The position numbers and the translations under genes are program-made. A DNA stretch of 5,911 nt from Clostridia bacterium (GTDB lineage: Bacteria; Bacillota_A; Clostridia; Oscillospirales; Butyricicoccaceae), in the NCBI GenBank assembly GCA_017548175.1, contig JAFYMZ010000130.1, positions 1-5,911 of the forward strand. Reading direction: 5' to 3'. The notes under the pieces were generated by a model. It had not been told where the DNA came from. It searched no databases and saw nothing but the letters and a program-made list of their open reading frames with translations. Shown here piece by piece: positions 5,589 through 5,911 of the stretch (within the stretch, counting starts at the first letter, position 1; each line of letters opens with the position of its first letter).

Positions 5589-5911
5589 TCAGGACTCCTT
5601 TCGGATGGTAGCGGTGACCGCCGCAGCAATGCGGTCGGCCAGGGGCAAATAGGTTGCCAGCGCGGCGTCCACCTGCTGCTCCAGTCGGGCGGCAGTGGCG
5701 CGGTCACGCAGAGAACCGGTGTTAACGAACACATTCATAGCGGCGCTTTCCATAGCCGCTTTGCACAGCAGCGCGCCGCAGCCCACATCGGACAGCAGCA
5801 GGCGGCTGCCTTTTTCCAACATTTCTTCCAGCAGCAGCAGGGCCTCGCCGCAGCAGGTGACCATTTCCACCGGCGCCTGCACGGCGTTCAGGGTGGCTTC
5901 TTCCATCACGG
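5589..5911 (-). CDS. Cyclodeaminase/cyclohydrolase (FTCD_C/FchA-like), 3' part only
   Basis: Only the last ~107 codons are inside the window; the frame continues through the right edge. The GTG-ATG near 5903-5909 is internal, not a start, because family members are about 200 residues long. The visible part is helical and carries the family's hallmarks: a GSRLLLSDVG segment, Ala-rich helix (CKAAMESAAM), NVFVNTGSLRD and a final charged helix ending at TIRKES. The FTCD_C family includes formimino-THF cyclodeaminase and the clostridial stand-alone methenyl-THF cyclohydrolase FchA. Which it is cannot be settled from the C-terminal half, but folD directly downstream favours a cyclohydrolase, as in the fhs-fchA-folD order of acetogens. 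Its stop (5589-5591) is 3 bases before the folD start, so the two are co-transcribed. Confidence 0.88.
   Translation of the reverse strand, partial: VMEEATLNAVQAPVEMVTCCGEALLLLEEMLEKGSRLLLSDVGCGALLCKAAMESAAMNVFVNTGSLRDRATAARLEQQVDAALATYLPLADRIAAAVTATIRKES
5595..5600 (-). promoter_or_regulatory. folD ribosome binding site inside the upstream gene
   Basis: AAGGAG on the - strand lies 9 bases before the folD ATG and overlaps the last codons of the fchA-like gene. Ribosomes ending that gene cover the site, which suggests translational coupling and a matched supply of the two enzymes. Confidence 0.8.

Overview
The window looks like a chromosome segment of a gut-type, Gram-positive Clostridia bacterium, probably Oscillospiraceae/Ruminococcaceae (Faecalibacterium, Gemmiger or Subdoligranulum-like). 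The clues are strong Shine-Dalgarno sites, GC-rich core genes, and a folate pair of the clostridial type (a FchA-like cyclohydrolase followed by a variant FolD). The taxon is inferred from memory of such proteins, not from a search.

Left part (1 to about 2640, AT-richer): the C-terminal tail of an unrecognised protein at the left edge, an orphan 116-residue acidic/lysine-rich protein, a perfect 24-bp inverted repeat that works as a two-way terminator, and a 577-residue multidomain protein of unknown function. That protein has a very good ribosome binding site and is closed by a second two-way terminator. The stretch between the two terminators reads as a self-contained, insulated single-gene unit.

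Middle (2738 to 4658, GC-rich, + strand): a small stand-alone AAA/ABC-type ATPase with complete nucleotide-binding motifs but no nuclease, transporter or other partner domain. A five-span membrane protein of unknown function follows, with its own well-formed promoter in the 129-base gap.

Right part (4681 to 5911, - strand): a GC-rich terminator shared by convergent transcripts, then folD and the 3' end of a FTCD_C/FchA-like cyclodeaminase/cyclohydrolase gene. The - strand pair is separated by only 3 bases and is almost certainly co-transcribed and translationally coupled.

The clearest biology is in the folate pair. By hand alignment to E. coli FolD, this FolD lacks the catalytic lysine (Ala52 in its place) and the active-site glutamine (Phe96) needed for methenyl-THF cyclohydrolase activity. 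It keeps the tyrosine, the DVDG aspartate and the Rossmann NADP site. The neighbour belongs to a family that includes stand-alone methenyl-THF cyclohydrolases. The reasonable inference is split labour: FolD as dehydrogenase only, and the FchA-like protein as cyclohydrolase. I did not find a convincing new defence system, CRISPR array, tRNA, rRNA or insertion sequence.
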